Assembly (NCBI GenBank): GCA_027576995.1 | Contig: JANBQC010000058.1 | Location: 1-64,000 of the forward strand | Reading direction: 5' to 3' | Length of the DNA stretch: 64,000 nucleotides | Source: Dimargaris cristalligena | Lineage: Eukaryota > Kickxellomycota > Dimargaritomycetes > Dimargaritales > Dimargaritaceae | Shown: positions 22,600 to 32,639 of the stretch, in pieces | Position numbering within the stretch: the stretch's first letter is position 1 | Layout: each line of letters opens with the position of its first letter | Position numbers and translations under genes: made by a program | Notes under the pieces: generated by a model | Seen by the model: the letters and a program-made list of their open reading frames with translations, nothing else | Databases searched by the model: none | What the model was told of the DNA's origin: nothing

Positions 22600-23634
22600 A
22601 TGGATCCTTCTAATTCTGGCGAACAAGGCCCAGCGGGGAACGACCAGTTTCTCCCGTTGGCCTTTTTAGAGCACATATACCAGTCCGGTTACTCCGACGA
22701 GGCCCTTGAGGACTTCATCCATACCCTTCAAAACAACCGGACCCTAGAAACCGCCCGCGTTTCCCGCCAAGTTCGACGAAGGGCCCAGGATACACAAGAC
22801 CGTGCGCCCACCACCGCCGCCCCCCCACGCCGTTCCACTGGCTCAAGCAGTCCCGAGACCCCGCCGGCTAGCGATTCGGGGGCCACTCGCCCGCGACAAA
22901 CTTCAGGGTTTCTACCCATCGATCGACTTGACGAACCTCTGAGCCGCCGCACCCGTGTCGGAGCCGACCGGGTCCCCCGTCGTCCCGCTGACCCCGGTCC
23001 AGGCCCTATTATCAGCGACCACGTCCGCTTCCATGGCCAGTTTCTCCCGGACCACCCCAAATTCAGTCGGCTCCAGCGCCTGGTTTTTAATATCGACAGC
23101 TGTGACGGTGGGGCGGTCCCGGAATACCCCGTGGAAGCCATCCTTCACCCCGACAGCCGGGTCTACAGCTCCGAGAAACCCCGCAATATCAACATCTGCC
23201 TGCGCTTTAACAAAGACTTGAGCAAGGCCAACAGTTCCGTCTTCACCGTTGGATCCATCGCCGCCTATGCCCCCATGTCCTTTTATGATGCGCCATGTGC
23301 AGACCTGATGTTCTTTATCGCCTCCACTCGGGTGAGTTTCCGCGAGTTGGGGCGCTACGATAACTTCACCTACGGAAACTATATGCATTTGATGGACAGG
23401 ATGAAACGCAACGCCTGGACCCCTAATGAACGGGAGTTGCAGCCCATTGCCTTCTGCCGCCTCGGGATCGATAATAACTTCACCGTTGAGCAGGACGTAG
23501 CCCCCGTATCCGGTTCCTTTATATACGTCAAACTGTTGCGGTCCCATGCCTCATCCAAGAAGATCGATTTACAGTATGTCGAAGTCCGCGGCTTCACCGG
23601 ATCGTGTATATCCTACTCCAGCGAAATTAACTAA
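22600..23634 (+). CDS. orphan protein with possible galactose-binding-like domain
   Basis: Single exon, 344 residues, starting at ATG in CACACATGG; an open frame extends upstream to 22435 but looks like leader. I do not recognise a named family. Residues 1-150 are polar: a short helical region (LAFLEHIYQSGYSDEALEDF), then Arg/Pro/Ser-rich sequence. Residues 150-344 look like a folded beta domain: RLVFNIDSCDGG, a stretch with HPDSRVYSS, ICLRFNK, the VGSIAAYAP strand, PCADLMFFIAS, then FIYVKLLRS and LQYVEVRGFTG near the end. This strand order resembles DOC/discoidin-type galactose-binding folds, but that is a pattern judgement without a decisive motif. No signal peptide or membrane span is visible. 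Codon use is C-ending, like its neighbours, which supports a real gene. Confidence 0.75.
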   Translation: MDPSNSGEQGPAGNDQFLPLAFLEHIYQSGYSDEALEDFIHTLQNNRTLETARVSRQVRRRAQDTQDRAPTTAAPPRRSTGSSSPETPPASDSGATRPRQTSGFLPIDRLDEPLSRRTRVGADRVPRRPADPGPGPIISDHVRFHGQFLPDHPKFSRLQRLVFNIDSCDGGAVPEYPVEAILHPDSRVYSSEKPRNINICLRFNKDLSKANSSVFTVGSIAAYAPMSFYDAPCADLMFFIASTRVSFRELGRYDNFTYGNYMHLMDRMKRNAWTPNERELQPIAFCRLGIDNNFTVEQDVAPVSGSFIYVKLLRSHASSKKIDLQYVEVRGFTGSCISYSSEIN

Positions 23635-24687
23635 GCGAGACCCGTTAGCATACACATCTCCCTTCTCCCGGACCGTTGGGTTGGATTCACCTAACTATTG
23701 TATCCGGTCTGACAGGCCCGTGCGGTAGTTTCCCTCCTTTGTCTGCCATTTTACTGTAATCTCTGGGACTGTCGACTGGCACCCCGAGTCGGCGGAGGGT
23801 TTTGCTAATCCTCCTATTTTCGTTTTCGTTTGGTATATTAGTCGATTCATCCTCTATCCATCTGTGCGTTAGTGTCTGAAGGGTGGGATCTGTGTACTTT
23901 TATTAACACCATCGTCCCCTTCATTTCACTTGTATATTTACTTTCCCCGGTCCAGCCTGCACCGTCCCTGCCATCTCTTACCATTTTCATCCACCTCCTG
24001 GTCACGGGTCATTTTATTCCGCCTCATATTGTGCTATTTTTATTTTATTTTACTTTATTTTATTTCTATAGATTTAAAAGTCTACCATCTAAAATCCCTT
24101 TTCCATGTTCCGCACCATACTTATTGTAATCATCATCATCATCATCATCATAATATAACCCACATACGTTGCAATTCCCTATTTATGTACTGCGTATCCA
24201 ATAACCGGGAGGTAATACACATACGATTTGCCTTGACTTAAATATAGGGCCTGTACACACACGGCCCTTACATAATAACCGCAAGTAGATGGGTCCACAC
24301 TAGTGTTGTTTTATTTAAGAAAGTCGGTTCATAAAGACGTGGTCATGAGAAAAAGAGTAAAAGAAAGTGGCATTAGTCAGGCTCACAATATATATATGTA
24401 TATATATTTATTTATTGAAAAATAAGGAAACCGCTAATTGCAAAAACATAAATAACGGGGTTGACGGGATGATAGTCTAGTGTGGCAAGAATGCCGGGGA
24501 TGGTTCAATCGGGTGTAGAAGGGTGTGTTGAAATGGAGCGTAAGATGGCGAGCTCCCACCCTGTTCGCCCATCTCGTCTCTGAAGTAGAGAGAGGTGGGG
24601 AAACATGAGAGACCTCTCTCGGCAATAAAGGGACGGCGATGCGGGGGCAGGCTATATTAGAGAAACAAATGCAATGAAATGCCGAGC
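23635..24687. other. convergent 3' flanks
   Basis: Spacer between the orphan gene (+) and the Fpr gene (-), which converge. AT-rich, with an (ATC)n repeat at 24129-24151 and short TA tracts near 24390-24415. No gene was seen. Confidence 0.5.
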
Positions 24688-26518
24688 CTATTTCTTGATG
24701 GTCACCAGCTTGACGTCGAAGACGAGGGTGGCGTTACGGGGAATATCCGGTGGGGCACCCTGGCTACCGTAGGCAAGCCCGGCGGGGATAGTCAGACGGC
24801 GCTCACCGCCCTCCTTCATACCGACGATACCCTGGTCCCAACCCTTGATGACCTCACCGCGGCCCAGGACGAAGTTGAATGGGGTGCCCTTGGTGTTCTG
24901 GTCAAAGACCTTGCCGTTGGTCAGCTTGCCGACGTAACGCATGCCGATGCGGTTGTTCCGCGAGCACTCCTTACCCTTACCAATGACGCTATCTTCGATG
25001 ATCAGACCACCGGGAAGGGTGACCTTGGTGGGCTTGGCGGGAGTGGTGGCCTTCTTTTCGGCGGCCTCCTTCTTGGCCTGAGCCTTGGGGGTTTCGGCAG
25101 CCTTCTCCTTCTTGTCGGCGGACTTGGGGGTGGCGGCAGCAGCGACTTCCTTCTTGGCCTGGGCCTTGGGGGTTTCGGCAGCCTTCTCCTTCCTTTCAGC
25201 GGCAGCGGCCTTCTTGTCCTTCTTGGCCTGGGCCTTGGGGGTTTCGACAGCAGCAGCAGTATCCTTCTTCTCCTTCTTATTGGGGGTCTTGCCACTTTCG
25301 GCCGTTTTGGCGCTCTTGGCGGATTCCTCGGCCTTGCGCTTCTTGGAGTCCTTCTGGGTGCTGGCGGGAGTCTCCTTGACGGGTTCGGGGGCCTTGACGG
25401 GGGTCTTGGCATCAGCGATAATCTTCAAGACTTCGTCGCGGAGGTCCTCCTCATCGATATCCTCAATTTCCTGGTCTTCTTCGATCAGTTCGGCGTCATC
25501 CAGGTAGTCGTCGTCATCGCTTTCGGAATCACTGGCGTTGTCAGCGGACTTGACGATGCTGATTTCCCGGATGCGACCGGTCTGGCCGGCATCTTCGACG
25601 TCCGAGTCGTCTTTGTCGTCATCATCATCATCGGACTCGTTCATTTGTTCCAGGAGCTCTTCGATGGTGACACCGTATTTCTTGGCGAGTTCCTCGACAG
25701 ACAGACCCTCATCTTCGGAGTCCAGTTCGGAGAGTTCCTCGTCGTCATCCTCGCTGTGGCTGCAGGGGCAACCATCCCCGTGGTCGTGTTCCATGCCCTC
25801 CATGTCGTCGGAGTCGATTTCGTCATCGTCGTCTCCGTCCCCGTAGATGTCCTCCTCGGGGGTGTAGTTACCGGTAAGGTGCACGGCGTTGGAGCCGTTG
25901 AGGAAGAATGTGACCTGCTCACCCTCGGTGAAGGTGATGTTCAGGGGCTGCTGCTCCAGCTTGCCGGGGAGCAGAGAGCACAGAACAAAGGACTTGTCGT
26001 CCACGGTCACCTTGACGACGGTCCGCTGGTTATCGGCGATCTTTTCGTCGAGAGCGGCCATGGTCAGGCAGAAGGAGGCGTCCACCTTCTGCATGTAAGC
26101 CTTATTAGGCTGGATTTGAAGACCTGTGTGGGTGGGAGATGATCGCGTGGCGGATATCCAATGGATAGAGTATTGTATAATTGATAAACAAGACGGGTTG
26201 TTAGTACACAAGTCACGCAATAGGTCGAGGAGGGGGGCAATAATCACCATTTGGGAAGATTGCTTATTGATGCCGTGTAACCTGATAAACTGGTGTGATA
26301 AATATACGACGGTATATAGCTAGGTCGGACACTCTAATCGGTGAAGTGACGCGCGACGCGGTGAGAGATCTCACCAGCAGGAGTAGGTCTAGGTAGACTG
26401 GTGGTAATGAAGAAGGGGTTTAGGCCAGAGGAGGGGAATTGGCCCTTGATCCTCGGAATCTTTCGACTGGAAAACTACTGACACGGTGTGTCGACTTACC
26501 CCAGAAACCACACAACAT
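24688..26518 (-). CDS. FPR4: nuclear FKBP prolyl isomerase, Fpr3/Fpr4 type
   Basis: Two exons, 26518-26500 (19 bases) and 26123-24688, give 484 residues. The first exon encodes MLCGFW and is joined by a 376-base intron to [10 protein letters not shown], giving the FWGL-type start typical of nucleoplasmin-like domains. Domains in order: nucleoplasmin-like fold (about 1-95, with LTMAALD), long acidic Asp/Glu/Ser tracts (about 95-250), a lysine/alanine-rich repetitive linker (units like ETPKAQAKK) and a C-terminal FKBP domain (about 375-484) with [30 protein letters not shown] and FDVKLVTI. The yeast relatives are nucleolar histone chaperones that isomerise prolines in histone tails. The linker repeats vary between strains in such genes. 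It is divergent from GET3. Confidence 0.93.
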
Positions 26519-27513
26519 TTTGGTGTAGGAATGTGTATATATGTATATATGGGTATGTATTAATGTACTGTAGTAGAGTTACAAGAAACAGAACTTAGCA
26601 AAGTTAATGGGAGATGGTAAGTACGGGCGAAACGATAAATATAAAACGAAACGCAACCAACAAGGCTTCCAAGGGATACGCCAACGGACTGCACTAATAA
26701 TACACCTGCCAGGTCTGGAAAACCTTCGGCAGCTCGGGTGGTGAAAAAAAAAACAAAGAAAAAAAGGGCCTGAGTATAAGGAAACCAATTGACTTTTCCA
26801 CCGCCATTAATCTTTCTACCTGTTTTTTTTCACGCCTTCTTTGCACAGGCTGCGCCTCATTTAAGCCTTGGGCTCTTTCCTGTCCCCTTCCCTTTCCATA
26901 CAAGACTGCCTCCTCATTCATTTCTGGTTCCGAATTGACCGGAATGGTCTGGTCCAACTGACTGGAATGGTCTGGTCCAATTGACTATATATCCTTGCCC
27001 TGATTTTCGAACACGTGATGCAGGGCGATGCAATAGCTTGTCGGGCTGACTTGGGTATGCTATGTTCTACAAGGCCTGTCTGGCCATATTCCAGGATGTG
27101 TGAGTATACTTCTCAATCTGCCTTGGTGCGCCTCCAAAGCCGCTTGGCGTTTATCCAGGCGGTTGCCATAACATTACCATTTACAATCCAACTCAATTAA
27201 ATACATACTATACCTTATAACCGCCAACCGCTTTAGAGCAGCGCCACTCCATTGAATTGGAGAGAGCCATTGACATTGATACAGGCTCCTGGGTTTCGAA
27301 GCTGTTATCAAACCAACCGCATGTTCCACCTTGTTGACTGGGCTGCCCTATTCGTGACTCTCCGCAAGGGTCACACTGGCTCTCTCCAGGTTTTAGCAGC
27401 ATACACTCTGCCTAATAACAATACCCCAGGCCCACTTGCCATAGCTCTGACTCCTCATCTCTCCCATCATTTATATTCCCTCCCCTAGCCTTATTTACAA
27501 TATATTACACAAT
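26519..27513. other. divergent promoter region, FPR and GET3
   Basis: About 1 kb between divergent genes. It holds a 23-bp tandem duplication at 26936-26985 and a CACGTG hexamer near 27013. No gene was recognised. Confidence 0.5.
26936..26985. repeat. two-copy 23-bp tandem repeat
   Basis: The unit TGACNGGAATGGTCTGGTCC plus AAY occurs twice in direct succession (26936-26958 and 26959-26981) and is followed by a partial third TGAC. The two copies differ at two positions. It sits in the FPR-GET3 divergent promoter. Confidence 0.8.
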
Positions 27514-27817
27514 ATGTCCGACGACGAATTCCAGCCCCTCGAGCCCACTCTGCAGAATGTACTAGATCAGGAGTCCCTCCATTGGATTTTCGTCGGTGGT
27601 AAGGGTGGTGTCGGCAAAACCACTTCCAGGTAGGTCAGCAACGACTCCATCCGTTCGACAGCTTTTCTATTCGGTTCCTCGTCGCAAAAGGACTCTTATG
27701 CCCCCGGTCAGCTCAGCCCTCAGGGGGTTTAGTCTGCGCATTCCACCGTTTGCGCTTTTCAGGCGGTCATCTCCAGCTCCCATCGATGTATGCATGGACT
27801 AATGCATATATACATCT

Positions 27818-27851
<34 letters not shown>

Positions 27852-28738
27852 GCTCTTATCCTCCGCCCTTCCGCAGTTGCTCCCTCGCCGCCCAGCTGGC
27901 TCAGTGCCGCGAAAGTGTCTTACTGATATCGACCGACCCCGCCCACAACTTGTCCGACGCCTTTAATCAAAAGTTTTCCAAAACTCCGACACTGGTCCAT
28001 GGCTTTCCCAATCTGTACGCCATGGAAATTGACCCCACTTCCAGCATCCAGGAAATGCTTGACCAGTCCGAGGGCGGCGCCATGAGCGCCATGATGCAGG
28101 ACCTGGCCTTTGCCATTCCCGGCGTGGATGAGGCTATGGGGTTCGCCGAGGTCATGAAGCTCGTCAAGTCTATGGAATACTCCGTTATTGTCTTTGACAC
28201 TGCCCCCACCGGCCATACCCTGCGTTTCCTGTCCTTCCCCGCGGTTTTGGAGAAGGCCCTGGCCAAAGTATCCCAGCTCAGCGGGCGTTTCGGCCCCATG
28301 CTCCAGCAAATGTCGGGGATGATGGGCGTCAGCCCTAACCAGGAGGATATGTTCGCGAAGCTCGAGAGTATGCGGGAGGTCATCACCGAAGTCAACAACC
28401 AGTTCAAGGATCCCGAAAAGACTACCTTCATTTGCGTGTGCATCGCCGAGTTCCTTTCCCTCTACGAAACCGAGCGGATGGTCCAGGAGCTAACGTCGTA
28501 CCATATCGATACCCACAATATCATCGTGAACCAGCTGCTGTTCCCCAAGGCCGACTCCAACTGCGAACAGTGCTCGGTCCGTCACAAGATGCAGCAGAAG
28601 TATCTCGAGCAGATTTATGAACTGTACGAAGACTTTCACATCATTCCCCTCCCATTGCTCACCGGCGAGGTGCGCGGCGTGGATTCCATTAAGAAGTTTT
28701 CGCAAATGTTGGTGACGCCCTATGTGCCCCATCAATAA
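27514..28738 (+). CDS. GET3: ATPase GET3, tail-anchored protein targeting
   Basis: Exons 27514-27629 and 27877-28738 give 325 residues. Get3 is the cytosolic homodimeric ATPase that captures tail-anchored proteins from Get4/Get5 and delivers them to Get1/Get2 in the ER membrane. Motifs: the deviant P-loop [11 protein letters not shown], switch [13 protein letters not shown], a helical client-binding subdomain (MLDQSEG to MMGV), switch [13 protein letters not shown], the zinc-binding CEQC pair and a conserved end LVTPYVP. The intron splits the codon just after the P-loop. Length is close to the yeast protein (354). The intron contains a (CA)n(TA)n tract. Its ER client machinery fits the nearby TED1 and DPM3 genes only loosely. 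Confidence 0.97.
27819..27851. repeat. (CA)n(TA)n microsatellite in GET3 intron
   Basis: A CA tract (27819-27833) runs directly into a TA tract (27834-27851), ending about 25 bases before the intron acceptor. Confidence 0.9.
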
Positions 28739-29530
28739 TCGATGGGTTCGGCCTTCCCCCTCCGCTTCCACTGTTTCATCTCTCGGTTGCTTTGTTTGAT
28801 TATAACAATTAAAGATCTATTTGGCTGTCGGTGGCTTAGACACCCATGGTGGGTATTCGCATGCATTAATAGACTACTGCCTAATGGGGTCGTCATCACC
28901 CATTGGCCCAAGTGCGAGGCACTAAGCATTGGTTGGTTGTTGTAACTATCTAGTAAGGAAAATGATAGTAAGTAAGGGAGGTGGGGTTCTATTGCCTACT
29001 ATTATAGGCAGGGTTATATAGTTCCTTCCCCCTGCCGAGGTTATGCAGTCCCAGATGTTGTATGTCGTCCCCCGCTGCCACTTGCACCTTGCTGGATAAT
29101 AATAACCCCCCACAACCTCCAATATTAAAAGAAATAGCTCAACTCAACTGGGTTCATTCACCTGTATAGTGTTCCGGTCGCTGATTTACACGTTTACCGG
29201 GTCTGAGCCAATTAAGGGCTTAGTCTAAAAAAAAACACCATGTTCCAAGCTATTGTGCTCTATCCCCTTCGGGTAATATCCTCCCGCCCTCATTATATAT
29301 GTTCGAGAAACCAGGACGCCGCCGGAGGAGGGCTCATCTGGTTAACGCCAACACCCTTGTATCCTGGTCTCACTTGGGCTATTTTCTATATTATATACCG
29401 CTTCTTACTCACCGGCTCGACTCCCATTGCTAACGGTCCTTCCATCGTCGGGTCTGCCTTTCCTACCTTCCATTAGGGTTAACTCAGCCCAGCCTAGCCC
29501 TACTCTGCCACATTGCATGTCTCTTCCACA
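28739..29530. other. GET3 3' flank and TED1 promoter
   Basis: Spacer between same-strand genes, with no supported gene. A small hairpin, GCCTA..TAGGC, lies near 28995-29010. The 130 bases before the TED1 start are C/T-rich. Confidence 0.45.
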
Positions 29531-30384
29531 ATGCTCAACCCTATAGTGCTCCTTCGCATTCTCATCCTGGCCGTGGTGGGTCTGCTCTTGCTGACCGCCT
29601 ATGTCTACCGGTTCGCAGCCTTTTGCCAATGGGCTACTCCTAGTATGTACTTTAAGCCCTTATTGAGTTAGTGGGGGGTTTAACCTCCGCCTTGGAAAGA
29701 ATGCCCCTGGGTGGGTTCATTTACCCGGCAACTTTAATCCCCTGCACAGGGAATATATATCAATCGAATATCAATCTGACTTGTTGGGCCCTGTAACCAA
29801 AATTAACCACGTATTCCAATCATATATATATACAACTCTCTTTCATCTACGCCCCGCCCGATAATCCAGATTCCGAAGTGCGTATGGCTCTTTTTGCTGA
29901 CCCCCAGATGGAAGGTGATGCTAAACTCCATCGGGAACCCCGGAAAGGTACGTTTCGTTTTTATCAGCATTCTAAATCAAGCTTCGAGCTATAACTGTCG
30001 GGTGAATGGGCTTGATTTTCCACCTGGGACATTCCCCAATGCCGTGCTTATCCAAATAGGCGATACCTACCCTCTACATCCCCACATCAAGAGCATTGCC
30101 CATTAACATTATTGCATATACTGTTTGGTCCAAATGAATCGTATAGGCCATTACGACTTGCTATTCAACGACCATTTTCTTCGACATACCGTGAAAACCG
30201 TATTCCATGAAACCAAGCCGAGCCACATTATGTTCATGGGTGACATTTTCTCAAATCAATGGATATCAAGCGGGGAATTCGCCTCACGTTTGGACCGGTT
30301 TAAATGGACTACTGGACAGGTGAGTATATCAATTGGATATTATTTTCTGTGGTACTGGTGCTATCAGACCTAAATGAGAATATT

Positions 30385-30417
<33 letters not shown>

Positions 30418-31748
30418 ATGGTGTATAATTTAATGATCCGTCGGAATACATCCGGTAACACACTGCAGCTGATCGTACAACTCTCGTTTCATCGTGCCCC
30501 CCATTAGATGCCTTTGATTCTTGCCACCTTCTCACACTTGTATTGACCTATACTGTATGCCCTCGTCTTACCTCCAAACGAAAGTTACCGGGTGACTTTT
30601 TGCCCACAGGATTCCCTCTCTACAACTTGTCGGGTAACCATGACATCGGCTATGGTCGGGACACTACCCCCGTAATGGTGGAACGCTGGGAGAAAGACTT
30701 TGGTTTGGTCAATCACCAGTTCGTTATACTAGCGGACCATCCGGCGGCTCCCAAAGTTGTCATGCTAAATACCCAAAATTTGGACCATTCCCGCTATGCT
30801 TCGGTGCAGGAGGCGGCCTGGAAGTTTCTCCAACAGGTATCTGAGGAGCAATGGGCGACTCATTTCACCCACCCCCTTCTCCTGTTTCTCCACATCCCCC
30901 TTCACAAACCGACCGGGCTCTGCGTTGACCCACCCGAAATTAATGTCAATACCCGGGATGAGATTATCGATCAGACGATGCTGTCACCCTGGATCTCCCG
31001 TTATATTCTCTACTGCCTGCGACCGACGGTTATTCTAACGGGTCATGATCACGAGGGCTGTAAAACCGAGCATCGGGTTGGTCCCGTCGAGGCCAAGTCG
31101 ATAGACATGGTGGCCCTAAAGCAGTGGTGTCAAGCGGACCCGCATACGCTAGAGGCCGGGATTGCGCCTTTTGAAGCGGCCCTGCCCGTAACCGTGGACA
31201 ATTGGGCACCGACGTCCGACCCTCTTCGCACCACGTCCCCGGAGTCCATTCGTGATCTGCAGGAGCTGGTCGTACCCGAAATCACCGTGCGGTCGATTAT
31301 GGGTGACTTCAATGGTAACTCAGGGCTGTTTGAGATTGTAGCCAAACAAGGCCCCCGCCAATGTAAGTCGAGTCTGTGATTACCCCCCGTTATACTACTA
31401 TTCCTGCCCTGTCCTTATTTGAAGGGATGGTTTACCAGTGAGCTGCATCCATTATCTTGATCAACGTGCTTCAGTCACTCGAAACCAAAGCGCGGTCCTC
31501 ACCTCATGTACAAAACTGCATCTTTCTGTCACTCATTTTTGGGTTGGACCATTGACCTTCATACAGACGAGTACCAATACTACTACCAGGACTGTCGGTT
31601 AGGGCACCACGTCTATATTCGAGTCATACTTATTGTTGATATAATAGCCCTGCTGCTTTTGGTGGCTGCCTTAATTATCTACCCCATTTCGGGTTGGGGA
31701 TTGCGGGCTCTTATTACTGGTCATCGCCACATTAAGAAACAGTATTAA
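29531..31748 (+). CDS. TED1: Ted1/PGAP5-type GPI-remodelling phosphoesterase
   Basis: Five exons: 29531-29642, 29870-29947, 30147-about 30323, 30610-31362 and 31567-31748, for about 400 residues. This family of ER membrane metallophosphoesterases removes ethanolamine phosphate from GPI mannose, allowing export of GPI-anchored proteins. One N-terminal membrane span (LRILILAVVGLLLLTAYVY), the metal motifs ALFADPQM, FMGDIFSNQW, SGNHDIGYG, LFLHIPLHKP and LTGHDHEGC, and a C-terminal span (VILIVDIIALLLLVAALI) ending in a basic KKQY-like retrieval tail are visible. The exon 3/4 join is uncertain: the strong acceptor at 30609 needs a donor GTATAT at 30324 to keep frame, while the better-looking GTGAGT at 30320 does not. 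Intron 3 carries a (CA)n(TA)n repeat. Confidence 0.92.
30385..30417. repeat. (CA)n(TA)n microsatellite in TED1 intron 3
   Basis: CA units to about 30399, then TA units to about 30417, in the same order and orientation relative to transcription as in the GET3 intron. Confidence 0.9.
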
Positions 31749-32639
31749 ATGCCCCATTTGGGCTTCTATTTTCTTATTGACATTCTGATTTCGCGAATTT
31801 TATTTCTGCACCACTTTAACGGTTGAATGGGCTGACTCATCCAAAGGTACTACATGATGATTAATTAAACTATCCAATAATAGGTACCTAAGTGATGCCA
31901 AGAGTTTAACGTATGTCTTTACATATTGTGTGTGGTAGTGTATGGTGTCTTGTAGAGTAAATATATCTCGCTGGTCGTATATTCCATAGTTAATATTTTT
32001 TCTTTACACTAGCCCCACTACGATTGTTAATGGTTAACGACTTATGGTTAGGTATTATTTAGTGTGTAATTGTTAAACCATTGGGGACATTTGCCTGAGA
32101 TTCTGAAAATTGGCCATGCCGATGCTCTCCGGTGGAAAAGTATATCCCATACTGGGTCAAAAGCTCAGACCGGTCAGGGTATATCACGTGAGTAACCAGG
32201 TCTTCTGGTGCTATGCCAGCCACACCACCACAACACACCCTAAACCATGGGTTAGAAATTGCCGCAGTTGTTGGTAATAAACATATTTCTGTTTTTATAT
32301 TGGCTTTAGTCAAGAAGCAGCTCTGTGCACCTCAATAGCCTCTGTCCTATTTCGGCATTTTGGTCTCTTCATTCCGTGGCAAATTGTGATATCTCATTAC
32401 CAGCCCTAAACTCCCGAAACCAACCAGTTCAACCCCAACCCGAATCGGCCTCTACTACTCCCCGCTGGCCCTCATTCCCACCTTACTCGTCCCCAACCCT
32501 GACCCTGGCCCATCTCACCTCCCTCCGCCTCGTACGTAGACACGCCCGGCTCATCGCAACTTTTGCATTCCGCCCCACCCCCTTAGTATTCCCAGTTGGG
32601 TCTATTGGCTATCGTTGTTTACTGCGCTCGTCGTTCGCC
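31749..32639. other. TED1 3' flank and LIG1 leader
   Basis: The first 550 bases are AT-rich without features. From 32310 to 32639 the plus strand is open in frame with the ligase but contains no ATG (see findings). A CACGTG lies near 32185. Confidence 0.5.

Noticed and set aside
24679..26142. 487-codon open frame on the plus strand opposite the Fpr gene
   Set aside because: Antisense shadow of repetitive acidic and lysine-rich codons; low-complexity Gly/Leu/Val text with no domain.
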